64,000 nucleotides of DNA from Mansonella perstans (lineage: Eukaryota > Nematoda > Chromadorea > Rhabditida > Onchocercidae), in NCBI GenBank assembly GCA_037074765.1, contig JBAMDO010000056.1, forward strand, positions 124,001-188,000, in the 5' to 3' direction. A program made the translations under genes and the position numbers. Positions within the stretch are counted from its first letter, which is position 1, and each line of letters opens with the position of its first letter. The notes under the pieces are model-generated. The model was not told the DNA's origin and ran no database searches. It saw only the letters and a list, made by a program, of their open reading frames with translations. This document shows positions 13,902 through 25,700 of the stretch, one piece after another.

Positions 13902-14115
13902 ATCAACTTCGACAATCATTAACCTTCTTAAAAGTTGCATTCATTCCGTTCCGCAGCGTGACCATTTAACCTTCTCAAAGCTACTATTATTCCGTCCTGC
14001 TTTCATCACGTTCCGCACCGCCATTGTTATTAGTCCCTTAAAAATTGCCTGCATTTCGTGCTATTATTATTAGCCACTCTCAAAATCGCATTTATTTCGT
14101 TCCGTTTTGTGATTA
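13902..14115. repeat. degenerate tandem repeat, about 40-65 bp units
   Basis: Roughly four diverged units each combine a CCYTYTYAAA(A)-type start, an ATT-CGTTCCG-type core and a TTATTAG or CATTTAA end. They sit directly after the GC-rich island. No protein is expected from them. Confidence 0.5.
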
Positions 14116-14297
14116 TTCTCATCCGGCATTCAACTTTTTTTTTTTCCATTAATGATGAAAACCGGTTATTCATTGTACCGCACATTGTTAACATAGCTCT
14201 TGGATGATGATTTGGTATCCGGTATCAAGCATCACATTGATAATGTTTTATTGTTGTTACAACAACATAGCAACAATATTCTTACATTCTCATCAAA

Positions 14298-14372
14298 TCA
14301 GTCAATCAGTCAGTCAGTTAGTCGGTCAGTCAGTCAGTCAGTCAGTCAATCAGTCAGTTAGTCAATCAGTGT
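14298..14372. repeat. (CAGT)n tetranucleotide repeat
   Basis: About 18 imperfect copies of CAGT/CAAT/TAGT, which give a Gln-Ser-Val frame on the plus strand. Confidence 0.9.
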
Positions 14373-14399
14373 TTGTGATGACAGTCTTTGCCGAATTGT

Positions 14400-16600
14400 A
14401 GTGTTGCATTCACCGTTCTTTTCTCATCGCTATCGCCAATTTCCTTCCAATCTTTCCTTTTTCTTTTTTATTTTCTCTCCCTCTGCATCTCCCTTTATTA
14501 CTCTTTCTCTTCTATTAAACTTCTTTACTTTCATCGCAAAAACAAAAAATCAAAGATTTTAATAAATTTATTTAATTACTTTTCGTATTGTAATGATTCA
14601 TTATTCGATTGACATTACCGTTTCGATTTAGATCGGTACAGTCGCGTAAATTGCGAGCAGAAATCCAATTATCAGACAGAAATGAAATGAATCGTTGAAC
14701 TGATTAATAATGGCATGGCGACTTTTTACATTTTAACTCACGTCTTATTGACGTTTCTAGAATGTGTACTTCAGCAGGAACAAGAAAAAATAGACAATAT
14801 AGATGCTAGCATGGTTAATTAGCTTTGAATAGAAAAGAATAAATGCAGATGGTGAGCATTCGTTATTGAAAGAATTGATTCAGGATGATGAATGGATAAG
14901 AATGATCCTAAGGTAAGCGTAAGTGTGAATTGATCCAAGAACAAAAATGGATCAACGATACCTTAGTGCAAGTACGAAATTGATGCTAAAGATAGAAATA
15001 GACTGAAAATTATAAATTTATCAGTTGCAGGTTGATAATAAAATAAGAAATTGAAGGTTCAAATTTTCTGGCCTTTTTTTTTAAACGCTTCTGTTTATAT
15101 CTGTTTTATTGAAAATGACTGACTTATACTTTTCATCGTTTGTCTCCCTTGCTTACCTAATCTTTTAGAAAAATCTTCAAAGCACCACTTCAATTCTATT
15201 CACCAATTAATTATTCATTTGGGATCATTAACAGAAGAAGTCGAATTCTATAACTAATACCATTAAGACTAGAAGTGATCGTCATGAAATATTTACTCAT
15301 TTGTCATTCAATTGTTTAGTCGTCCCATTTACTACTACTATTCGCGATAGCAAATTTCAATGATTTCTAATTTCTTCTCAATGCAAAATACATGAGTATT
15401 GAAAAGGAATGACATTTTTTAATTTGGCCAAAAAATGAAAAAAATTGAAATTTGCCAAATATTTCAGAATTGAAATAATTATTCAAACTCTATGGTGATA
15501 ATTGCAATATGACAATGACAGCAGTATATTTTTACTATTTTCTGACTAATTTCTGGCCGATGAACTAATTCTTTAAAAATTTTTAACAATATATTTGTAC
15601 TTTACAGCTGAACAACTGATTTAATCATTTTCAAATTTTAAATCGTTTTTTTTGGATGCGATTCAATAACTTTTTTTCTTTTTTGATCAAATTCAATAAT
15701 CATTCAATAACAACCATTTCTTTCTCCCGCACCACTACCCTCTCGATGTTGCCCCGTTGTTCATCTACCTTTTCCGACCATCAAAACCAAACATATCGGT
15801 GCAAACCTCCGGAAACCTGTTATCATGTCGATTTTGAACATCATGTTTTTACAAAAACAAATCGCTGTTGCGTTATTTTTCATTCTTTTTTTTTTTTTTG
15901 CTAGACGTTGTCAGCATCATTTATTACTTTGTACATTCACAGAAACAGTCCCATATATCTTTACAATGATTGTTCAGTGTATGTTTACAACATTTATTCT
16001 TTTTTTGCAGCAAACTTTTCAATTTCACGAAATTTTTATTGAAAATTCATAGTCTCAAAATTGATAACTAATCGATAAATTTATGGAAATTTATATGACA
16101 ATAATTTGACATGCAATATTAGACGCAAGAATATTTTTTTATTAGGTGATAATATATTTTAAATGATAAGTTAAACTTATCACAATTTTTGCTCACTTAT
16201 GATTACGTGCAATTAATTTTGATGTCACAACTTGAAATATTATTTTCTCTGCATTTCTTATTTCTGCAATAGCTATAAAGTTCTTCAAATTTCAGGTCTA
16301 TTTCAAAAAAGGAATCTTGATCATTAGAAAATTGGCTACCATTATTATATATTTAATTGCTGCTTTATCAATAACAACACTTTTGCTTCCTATTATCAAT
16401 TTCTATCAGGACTATCATCATTGTTAACCGCCATCATTTTAATTCACTGATAGCATCTGACAACATCATTGATATCAATAACCATAACAATAACAACAAC
16501 AATAACAGCAAGAACGGCCACAAGAACAACAACAACGACGACGACAACGATAACGATTGGTGACAATTATTCAACTAAATACAAACATATAGTTCATTCA
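14400..16600. other. AT-rich interval before the first recognised Irx exon
   Basis: No supported gene. A slightly GC-richer patch at about 15720-15850 and an AAC/GAC-rich tract at 16480-16560 interrupt the AT-rich background. The latter could be Irx 5' untranslated sequence or an upstream low-complexity exon, but I see no decisive splice sites. Confidence 0.4.
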
Positions 16601-16713
16601 GTCAGTTGCTGTATATCTCCCGAATCTCTCATCATCTTTTCGACATTACCTCATCATCATCATTGTCATCATCATCATCATCAAACGGCAGCAACAACTT
16701 CACCAATTCGCGG

Positions 16714-16758
16714 ATGGCATTCAATCCGGCGGCAGCAGCAGCTGCATTCAATGCTCAG
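16714..16758 (+). CDS. irx-1: Irx exon 1 (first recognised; start uncertain)
   Basis: Encodes [15 protein letters not shown] followed by a GTGTGT donor. The reading frame stays open upstream to the TAA at 16576, through a Ser-rich run encoded by TCA repeats (16651-16683). The exon may therefore start at an acceptor such as the AG at about 16601-16602 or 16605-16606, with the true initiator further upstream. ATG 16714 is the only in-frame Met in the open stretch. Exit phase 0 fits exon 2. Confidence 0.6.
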
Positions 16759-19700
16759 GTGTGTCAACAGTAAATAGATGCCTATCATTAATCTGTTCAA
16801 TCTAAACTATCCCATTCCGTTTAGTAGCACAAATTTATCCTGAAGAAACTCTTTCTTTTTTTCCGTCTTTTTTTTATTCAAAAATATTCACATAAATAAT
16901 GCCGCACTGTACGGAAAAGCTCAGTGACATTACTTGATCGAACTCTCTGTTTATGTTCTCTCTGTCTCTCTTTTTTTGTAATACTAGTAATTATATGCTT
17001 CATTCATAATAATTTCGTATCTTAAATGAAAAAAATTTGAAAATGATCAATATCAAATTAATTTAACACTAAGAAATTCCTATTTTTATATTTACATTTT
17101 CATTAAAACATTAGCATTTCTGTCTCAAAATTTCTCTTCACATTTATTTACTCACTTTCTTTCTCTGCTTCATTCAATCATACTATTCATCCAATTACCT
17201 TAAATCAAAAAGATTTGAATAAATTAGATAGAGAAAGAAGAAGTTGATATTTTACAATTTGAAATACTGAATATCTTACGAGTAAGTTGACCTTTTTTAG
17301 CACATAATTTCAAATGTTTGTTCTCAGCAATAAGACGAGGAAAGATAAGAAATAAGTATGAAGTTTAAGGGTCAGGAAAGAAGAAGGAAGAGAGAAATAC
17401 TTTTACCATGTAATTATTTCTAAATAAAATCGGATTTTACTGAAAGCAAAATATGCAAATTGATAAAATCAAATAATTTAAATTTAAAATTTAAGATGCT
17501 TCTATGATTTTCTTCAAATTCTTATTTTGAGTTTATTATTACAGTTGCTTGTTGCCTCACAACCGTCAACACCAGTGAAAACGGAACCACCACCTTCAGC
17601 ACTGGTTGGTAGCGTCCCGATTGCGACCTCAATAAGCAGTAGCAATAACCCAGATGAAATGAGTGGTGGTGGTGATACGACAAGATTCTTGCATGCCAGT
17701 GGACCATTGCTAACACCCGGTGGTTTAGCCGGTTTTTCACATCCAATGGAACATGAAGCTGCATTCAGGGCAGCTATGGCTCAGGGTACACTTCATTTTC
17801 CAGCAATTTATCCTGGTTTGCATCCGGCGGTAAGTTTCTTCCTGAGATAATGATTACTTTTTTCGAAGATTATAACATAGTTCCGTTCTTTATTTGATGA
17901 ACAAATTGTATTGCTATTTTAAATAATAGCCTATTGCACACTTTGTTTTTCTTTTCCTCTTCACTTTCAAATTTTAAATTTAAAAGAATTTTCAACAATG
18001 GCGTGGAAATTAAATTAAGAGAATAAATGACGAATTAAATGATTTGACACATACATTGCCTCAAAATGATTGCCTTTTCTTAGAAATTTTCTTTCTCTTT
18101 CTCCGTTTTTTCTTTTTTTACTCTTTTCGGCTTGTTTAATTGATAACATTGTTCAAACAACAATGTTTGGCATCTCAGTTAATGTCCTCCAAAGACAATT
18201 TTTGAAAATTTCTGCTATACTATTAGTCATTGTCTAAATGTTGAACTAATGATGATATTGATACTCTTTCTTCTAATGAATGATATGAGTACTATCAGCG
18301 CTAACATCAATATCACCGCCATCGTCATCGTCAAACATTTCTACCATTCCATACAAGAAATATTGTGGATGGACAGGCATTGGCACATTTACTTTTCAAA
18401 GCGTCTTTTGCTTCACTTAAAGTTTTTTTATTTTTGAATTTTTTTCAATCACAAATTGAATTTCTACAATTCGATGCAACGATCCATTTGAATTCCTAAT
18501 GTTATTATTGAGAGGTCAGGATGGAATACATATACATTTTTAAACAAGACTAATGTGATTATCTTAATTGTTAAATGATTGTACACTTTATGGAAATATG
18601 CTTGCGAGTAAAATTTAAAAATATGAAAAATTGGTGTATAGGAGAATGAAAAATTACTTCTAAAATTTAAAAAATCGTTTTAATGGGAAAAATTTGATTT
18701 AAAATTTATAAAGAAATATATTGCTTAATTTGTTTCTTGATTTTATAAATTCTTTTTTTTTCAAATTATTTTAAAAGTAGAATTTCACAAATTATTTTGA
18801 AGGGAAATTATTGAAATTATAGAAACAGCTATCCAACTCTATTTAGTACTGACTCACACTAAGACTCTTGCGTAATCGACGAATGTTTAAACATTTAAAA
18901 GATTAACTTCATCTTTCCGTACATTCAATTTTGTCATTGTAAAATGACAGTGCAGTGATTGCTAAATTAAAAATGAAAAAGTGCTAAGCCTTGCGTCATT
19001 TATTTGAAATAACATGATTTGAAAACATGATAAACATTTCAAAATTTAAGTTATTATTTAATTTGACATGTACTAATTTTATTTCTCAATTGCTAGCAAA
19101 TTAATATCCAAAAGAAGGAAAATGATATACGTGATAGACAAATTTCAAAAAGAAAATTACCCCAATTGGTAATTAATTAATTTGATCAATTAAGTCGACT
19201 GATGAAATCAATCAATCTATTCTATCATATTGATTCAATCCGTAACGAATCCGGAATTAATCCATTCGCTATCATGAAAGTGAGATAAAACAAAGTAGGA
19301 TGAAAGAAACATAACCACTCCTTGTAATGAGGATTTTTGGAAGAGTAAAAACGAAAAGAAATCTTTTTTTTCTCTCTTCCTATTTTAGTATTAACTTTTT
19401 TCTCTCTTCTTATTCTAGTACCTTTTTTCGCCCTCTCTCTTTTTTTGGATGTCAAAGTAAATGTCACATCATTCCATTCCAAAACATTTCTCCCAGAAAA
19501 AAATGATTGTTGTAATACATCTCAATAATTGTTCGCAATAAACATACAACAGATGATGATGATAATGATGTACCTATCATCTGTCGCAGAGATGGAAAAT
19601 ACCGCTTTTAGTAGATGACCTTCAAAATAGAATCATTCTCTACTTCAACTTTCTTACTCTTGCTCTCTCTCTCTTTCATAGATACAACCTCAGAAAAAAT

Positions 19701-22700
19701 GAACTAATTTCGAAAAGTTGATCAAAATGTCCGAATGAATGAGTTTTTTAAAAAAAAAAAAAAAAACAAAAAATTACTAATGAAATTGGATTTAAGTGAA
19801 GAGGAAGGTAGGTGGTAGGAAAATAAAATGACCACAGTATTGATTAATGTCCATTTTTAAATGTAACCATCGGGAAATATTTCGAAATTTAAAAATATTG
19901 AATTAATTGAGAAAGAAAGACTGAAACGAAAAAAATTTTTTTTGATGAATTAATTTTGATGATGTTTTGATAAAAAAAAATGTTGAAATTTTAATGCATT
20001 TTTCGGTTATAATTTAGTAAATTAATATTTTACGTATGACAGTTTTTCATGACAAACAGTATCAACAGATTAGCTAATTATTGAAATTAGAAAAAAACAT
20101 TTCCTTTCAAATTTTTGTTTTCAGGAAATGAAACCAGAAATGATTGGTGCAGTACGAGCAGTTTCCGGTTATTTCTTCGACCCAATGTCATATCATCCAT
20201 ATGCCAGTGGTTTAGACGGTACAAGACGTAAAAATGCTACACGTGAAACGACCGCACCACTTAAATCATGGCTTAATGAGCACAGAAAAAATCCATATCC
20301 AACAAAAGCGGAAAAAATTATGCTCGCATTACTCACCAAAATGACTTTAACACAGGTTATTTTAAATAATTTTACTTGCTCATTATTTTTTGTTAATTAA
20401 TTAAATCGTCATTTTTTTCTTTATTAGTTAACTCAATTAAATGATCGTCTTTTCACTTATTTATAAATGATTAAGCTACATACTTCGCATTATAGTGAAC
20501 AGTTTTTGAAAACATTTAAGGCATAAAAATTTAGATTAGAAATAATTGAATAAATTTTGACCAGCATTTACCTTGCCTTTCAATTTATTTCAACTGGTGG
20601 TAAAAATTGTTTTTAATATGTTTGAATGAGTAGAAGCGAGTTAAAATAATAAAAAATACATCACGATCTGGTCAACAAACAATTTTAACTGAAAATTTGT
20701 TTAAAAAATTGTTTCGAAGTTGTGGCAATAAATTTAAAAAAAAATTTTAATTTGAAAATGAAAATAAATTTTCGATTTGTTTATTTTGGATTCAAATGGT
20801 ATTTTATCGTCCGATAACATTTTATTTAAAAGTTTTATTTTCACGAAAAATTTTAACAAAATATTTTCTAATCAGTTAATTTAAAAAAAAATTTCTAAAA
20901 TATTTAATTTTATCGAATATTTTGATTTAATTTTTTTCCTTTTGCAAGATTAATTAACAAATTATTCATTCGTGGATGGGTCAGAAGATTATTGCTAAAT
21001 CATTTTCACATCCATGTGACCTTCTCGTCTTTTGCTTACTTCATTTATGGCAATTAAATGAAAAAAATAAGAAAGGGCAAGGGAGAGAAAAGGAAAGATA
21101 TGAATCGGAAATGGATGGAAACGGAAAGAAAGCAGCATAAGGGATTGAGAAGAGAGAAAAGAGAAAGAAGCATTTTCCGGAAAACTGTTTATTGGAAATG
21201 ATAATGGATTTCTTATTGAATTCATGAAAAGTTCCATATTTTTACTTATTGTAAACATTCCAGCCCAAAAGAGTTTGAGATTTAAAGTATTTGTATGAAT
21301 TCATAAAAATGGCTGCATTTCTTTCACTAGTAAAATTTGAAAAATAATGCTTCAAATGATTGGATAATAGCATATCGTAGTATCGAAATAATTGAAAATT
21401 ATCGATCAATTTCCAAATTATTAGTTACTTTCAATTTGAAAACATACATTGAAGTTATTGAGTACGCACATGAATCATTTAGCTTCATCATTGAATCTAT
21501 TCATCCATGAATTTATAATTTAAACTTTCCAGTTCCTTTTTTGCATTTTCTATCAAAGAAATCGATAAAAAAAAAGAATCTATCAGAATATTTTCGGTTA
21601 GATAAAACAAATCATTCAATTATCATTAACTTTTACGATGTCATCATTTCTTCGTCTTTCAATTTCTGGAATTTTCTTCTTCATATGATTTTATTTGAAA
21701 ACAATAATCGTTCGTTCTAATATGAATATTTAAAAAAAAAAAAAAAAAACATGAAATTAACCTCCTTTTTTGTAACCATCTCTTTCATTCTCCCCCGCCC
21801 AGCTCTCATTCATTCAATTCAGTTTCAATTATTTTATTCCAGCAATGTGTAAAACTAGTATTATCCTACTACTGCTACTACTACTGCTAATACTATTACT
21901 ACTAATACCTTAAATGAGTATTTGGTTGTGGCCTAAAAGATTAGCGACTAATACCTTAAATGAGTATTTATTGTAGCCGAAAAGAAACTCAAAAAAAATG
22001 AGAAAAAAGGCGGTAATTCTTTTTGATGTTTGTATTTTTTTTTTGATTGGATTGCTTTCTGAAGAGATACTTCTTTAAGAATCATTTAATCAATCAAAAT
22101 TAAGTGTTTTTTTTTTCTGTTCTTTTGCAACAAAAAGGTAAATCCTTTGAAGGGAAAAAGAAAATGAGAGACAGAGAGGGAAAAAGAGATTTTTTCAAAT
22201 TTCTCCATTTCATTTAATAAAATTTCATTTACTATTACTACTACTAATTATTATTATATTATTGCTAAATTTTTTTTTTTTTTTTTTAGTAATTAATTTT
22301 ACATTGTCAAAATTTCATTTCATTTCCAAATATCTACATTCAATCATCTACAGTATTGCATTTATATTACGGTAACATTATGTACATTATAACTTATATT
22401 TAATTACCAGAAATCCCTCTTGAAATCAATCAAATAATTGTCTCTGCTCATTCAATCTGTTACCATTGGCTTTGCTAATTTTTGTTTATCAATAAATTAT
22501 GGATTTTTTTTTTTCTTTCGCATACTATATAAGAGAATGACACTTTATCCTACTTAATTAGGGTTTTCATTAAGTGTTAGTCATTACCTATTAATGACAG
22601 AAATCGTAGTTGCGGTGCCTTTTTTTGATTTCTTTATCTATCACTTGTCAACAAGTTTTGATGATACTACACGCATACAACGTCAACATACACAGACACA

Positions 22701-25700
22701 TATATACACACATATACATACACATACACACACGCACACATACACACACGCACACATACACACACGCACACACACATACACGGAACACAAACACAGTGAT
22801 CGAACACGCACATAAACCACACAGACATATCTTGTGTTTACATCGCTGTATTTTTGTACTATATTGTAATCGATCATTTGTTGAAAATATAGTGTTTCAG
22901 TTATTTGTTTACATTTTATTCTAATTAGTTTTTAAAATGAACATAAATAATAGAAAGGGAGAGAGAGAGAGAGAGAGGGAAAAACAGTGAGAAAAAAACC
23001 ATTTAATTTCCTTAAATTATTTAAAAATTTTTTTAAAATAAATGGAATTTTTTTCTCATTGCTAATACGGTAATATAATTTACTGAACAAATAGTATTAA
23101 TGGTTGTAAACTTGTAACATAAAACAAAAAAAGAAAAAGGGCAAAAGTAATGAGCTCGAAACTTCGTGTACATATTGTTAAATGAGCGGTAACATGAAAG
23201 AAAATTAAGCAGGTGGGGGGTAGAAGAAAGAGATGAAGAAGTAATTTAATTTTGCAAACAAGAAAAATGATCATTAGCCAACTAACCAGAAAAGGAGAAA
23301 GAGATAAAATTTTAGAGAAAATTATAGAACAGAGTTAAGAAAAAAAAAAAGAGAGCAGAGATATTTGTAACTGATCAAATATGAAATGAATTATTTTTCA
23401 AGTTAATTTAAACTTTATTTCTTCTTCTTTTCATTTGTTTTTCATTAATTAGTAGAAGCAACATTTGCGGATTTTACCAACGATAGAATATGAATTTAGA
23501 CTGAATACTGCTGCAAAGTTAAACTATCCTTTGAATTATCTGTAATTAGTTCTAATAATTTAAACTTTTTTCAAAGACAGCCATTTGATTAAAACTAATC
23601 CGAATATGAAATAATATTCAGTGAAAAAGCAATGATAATATTGATGGTATTGACATAATAACAAGCAACCAATTATTTTCATAATTATGGGAAAGTTTTA
23701 TTTTTTTGAATCTCAAGTGCATCCGAATTTTATTTTTAATTCCAAGCGTTCGTGTTTCAATTTTTTCTATAATAGAATTAATTTTTTCAAAAATTATAAA
23801 TCTTGATGAGCTTAAAAAGATTTTTCCCATTACAAATTTCATGACAGCACAATTTAAAATTCTTTTCCTTTGGCTTTAAATTTAAAAGAAAAAAAAAAAA
23901 CTTAAAATTAATTATTTTATTATATCATTTGATTTTTTCCGACAAAAAATTATTATCTCAATTACTTTTTTATGATTCAATTTTCTTTTGATAGATTATT
24001 GATACTACTACTGCTATCATCACTGATACACTCGATACTATTGCCATTTGATGAAATTTTCATTATCAAAACAAAAAAATTACTAATTATGCATTAATAT
24101 CGTAAAAGAAAAAGAAAGTGACACGTCAAAACTTTGTCATTTAAAATTATCATTGATAATTTCTTGCGAGAGAACTATTTGTTTTTCCATTCTTTCTCTC
24201 CTTTTCTGCCTCTCTCTCTCCTTTTTTTCAATGGAATCTATTAAAAGGATTTTATTGCTTGCTACTTTAATTTTCATTTTTTCTAAATAATCGTGAGCTT
24301 TTTTTTGATAATACTTATGTCAATTGTATACTTTTTTTTAAAAAAATAAAACATTATTTAATTAAATGAAGAGTAGTCTAACATAAACTTTTTATGTCCA
24401 TTTGAGGCTAAAATATGCATTATTTGCTAGACTATTAATTTTAGAGCTTAAAATTTAAGTTAAATTTAGCTTTCGTTTCTTATGTGTTATTGATAAAGTT
24501 TTTATTCAGGTTTCAAATATTATTTGAAATTATTATCAAATAAATTTAACTTAAATTTTGAGGAAATACTACGATTGCAAGTATTCATCTGTTGCTATCA
24601 AAGACGAGTTTTGTAATTGAAAATTGATTGCTAATTTATGTCAATCGTAACTTTTATCAGTTCAACATCTAATAATTCCTTATATTCTTATTCTTTTAAT
24701 CAATTACCACTATAAATCACTTTCTTTCAATCATCAGGATTTTTGCTCAAATATGCAGATCAAAATTAACTAAGTCAATGAACAATTTCGTGTATGATCT
24801 GTTTTATCATATGATGGTCCTTATCAAATCAATATAAACAAGTACTGAAGGCGGAATCGTTCATTTGGATTGATTATTTCGTTAGTGGAGGAATTCGGAG
24901 GGAATAAAAAAGGGGAGCTGCAGATGAATTTTATTTATACATTAAATTTAGCTTTAACTAAACATTGATTGCAATTTTAATCCGCTTTTATAGTTGTCAT
25001 CAATCCGGCTTACATGTTTGTGCTGCAAGATTACCTAATAAGATTTATGTAATGTTGCCAATGATGATAATTACTTGCATATGTTAGGCACATTAAAAAA
25101 TTTTACAGCTTAGGCCTAGTACAGTCATCGAATCGCTAATTGCGTCATTCATAAGCCATAGGGATGAATGAAAGGAAAGGATTGTATAATGAGATTGTTG
25201 CAATGCTTCATTGGAAGAGAAAAGGAATGGAAAGGAAAAAGGGAATACATTACATTCAGTGGTTTGATTTTCCGGAGAATATTTTTCCAAAATCCGATTC
25301 AGCACTACACTATTCTATGTTTCATGTCAATCAAAAATGATGAAAACCATGGAAATGTAATTTAGCATTTCAATCTTTATTTTCTTATCGCCAGATTTAT
25401 TACGATGAGTTAAGCAAAAATGATTTGAATCATCGAAATGAGTCATTTTGTTAGTTTTGATTTATTGTTCCCTGGTTCCCACTCATTTTACTATTTTCAG
25501 TCATTATTTTTCAGCATAACAAGCAATTTTTTGCGTGCATTTTGTAGTTTAAATCCTGAATATTATGGTTCACATCTCTTTATAAGCCTACAAATGATGC
25601 AGTTCAACTTGATTGATTATTTCAGATTGTCTTAGATCAAAAAATATAAAATTGAGCTAATGAATTCGAATTTTTTTTAGTCTCGAAACCTAGCAAAAAG

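Noticed and set aside
15656..16052. Two overlapping plus-strand frames, one with hydrophobic runs
   Set aside because: T-rich homopolymers explain the hydrophobic runs; no convincing splice sites or family resemblance.
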